From: an uncultured Desulfuromonadales bacterium
GTDB lineage: Bacteria > Desulfobacterota > Desulfuromonadia > Desulfuromonadales > Geopsychrobacteraceae
Assembly: GCA_945788205.1 (NCBI GenBank)
Contig: CALZLE010000516.1
Location: 1 to 6,744, forward strand
Length of the DNA: 6,744 bases
Direction of reading: 5' to 3'
Position 1 is the first letter of the stretch. Each line of letters begins with the position of its first letter. The translations under genes and the position numbers were made by a program. Below the pieces are notes generated by a model. That model ran no database searches and was not told where the DNA came from. It saw only the letters and a list, made by a program, of their open reading frames with translations. Below are positions 6,560 to 6,744 of this stretch, in pieces.

Positions 6560-6744
6560 ATGATAGAACCAGGCCAACAGTTTGGGTTGTATGTAGTCAA
6601 GGAAGCTTTTGAATCGAGCGAGACTCGGGCCAGTTGTTGTGCGGAAGACCCATTTTTTAACCGCGAAGTCACACTGAAAACCTTTGCTATCGAGCCCTTT
6701 TCCGAAGGAGACAGGCTGGAGCAGCTAGAGGCCTTGCTTGAGAA
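6560..6744 (+). CDS. Ser/Thr protein kinase-like protein (3' partial), glycine-rich loop absent
   Basis: Only the first 61 codons are present; the frame is open to the window end. The translation begins MIEPGQQFGLYVVKEAFES. It then reads AEDPFFNREVTLKTF at 28-42. This lines up by eye with the N-lobe of bacterial Hanks-type kinases (xYxIVxELGxGGMGxVYxAxDxxxxRxVALKxL). Tyr11, Val13, Glu15, the AEDP/NREV strand and Lys40, matching the ATP-anchoring Lys of the VAIK motif, are all in register. The stretch corresponding to the Gly-rich ATP loop (residues 16-27) has no glycine and contains paired Ser and Cys. Nucleotide binding may therefore be weak, unusual or lost. The catalytic loop and any membrane or sensor domain lie beyond the window. 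An AGGAG site and promoter-like sequence upstream suggest a separate transcription unit from nth. It is well supported as a gene; the kinase-fold assignment is moderate. Confidence 0.75.
   Translation, partial: MIEPGQQFGLYVVKEAFESSETRASCCAEDPFFNREVTLKTFAIEPFSEGDRLEQLEALLE

Noticed and set aside
6430..6612. 60-codon open frame after nth
   Set aside because: It lies over the promoter-like gap and overlaps the start of the better-supported kinase-like gene. It has no placed ribosome binding site and no recognisable sequence.

Overview
The window is a compact, single-strand stretch of bacterial chromosome. All seven protein-coding genes are on the + strand, and both end genes are cut by the window edges. 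No RNA gene, mobile element, CRISPR array or phage sequence was seen. The gene order gyrA, membrane-anchored TPR protein, gpsA, secreted cyclophilin resembles what I recall from Desulfuromonadales/Geobacter-type Desulfobacterota. GyrA also lacks the inserted segment present in enteric GyrA. The taxonomic assignment is inference from memory and moderate at best. gyrA often lies near dnaA-dnaN-recF-gyrB, so the window is probably close to the replication origin.

Layout. Positions 1-2408 hold gyrA without its first 33 or so codons. Positions 2344-3222 hold a TPR protein whose start lies 65 nt inside the end of gyrA. gpsA (3222-4253) starts on the last base of the TPR stop codon (TGATG). After 28 nt comes a signal-peptide cyclophilin (4282-4848). 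These four genes look like one translationally coupled operon. After 114 nt comes a protein with an endonuclease/exonuclease/phosphatase (EEP) fold signature and several substituted catalytic positions (4963-5700). After 54 nt comes nth, endonuclease III with its iron-sulfur cluster ligands (5755-6396). A 163-nt AT-rich gap (6397-6559) has promoter-like elements. It leads into a truncated gene (6560 to the window end) whose first 61 residues resemble the N-lobe of a Ser/Thr protein kinase but lack the glycine-rich loop.

How the genes fit together. Most of the content is housekeeping: DNA supercoiling (GyrA), phospholipid precursor synthesis (GpsA), envelope protein folding (cyclophilin), base-excision repair (Nth). 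The less ordinary items are the probable EEP pseudoenzyme beside nth, the kinase-like protein without a P-loop, exact DnaA-box matches at 2592-2600 and 5692-5700, and the dual-coded gyrA tail. I found no clear evidence of a wholly new multi-gene system. The EEP-like and kinase-like genes are the best candidates for undescribed function.
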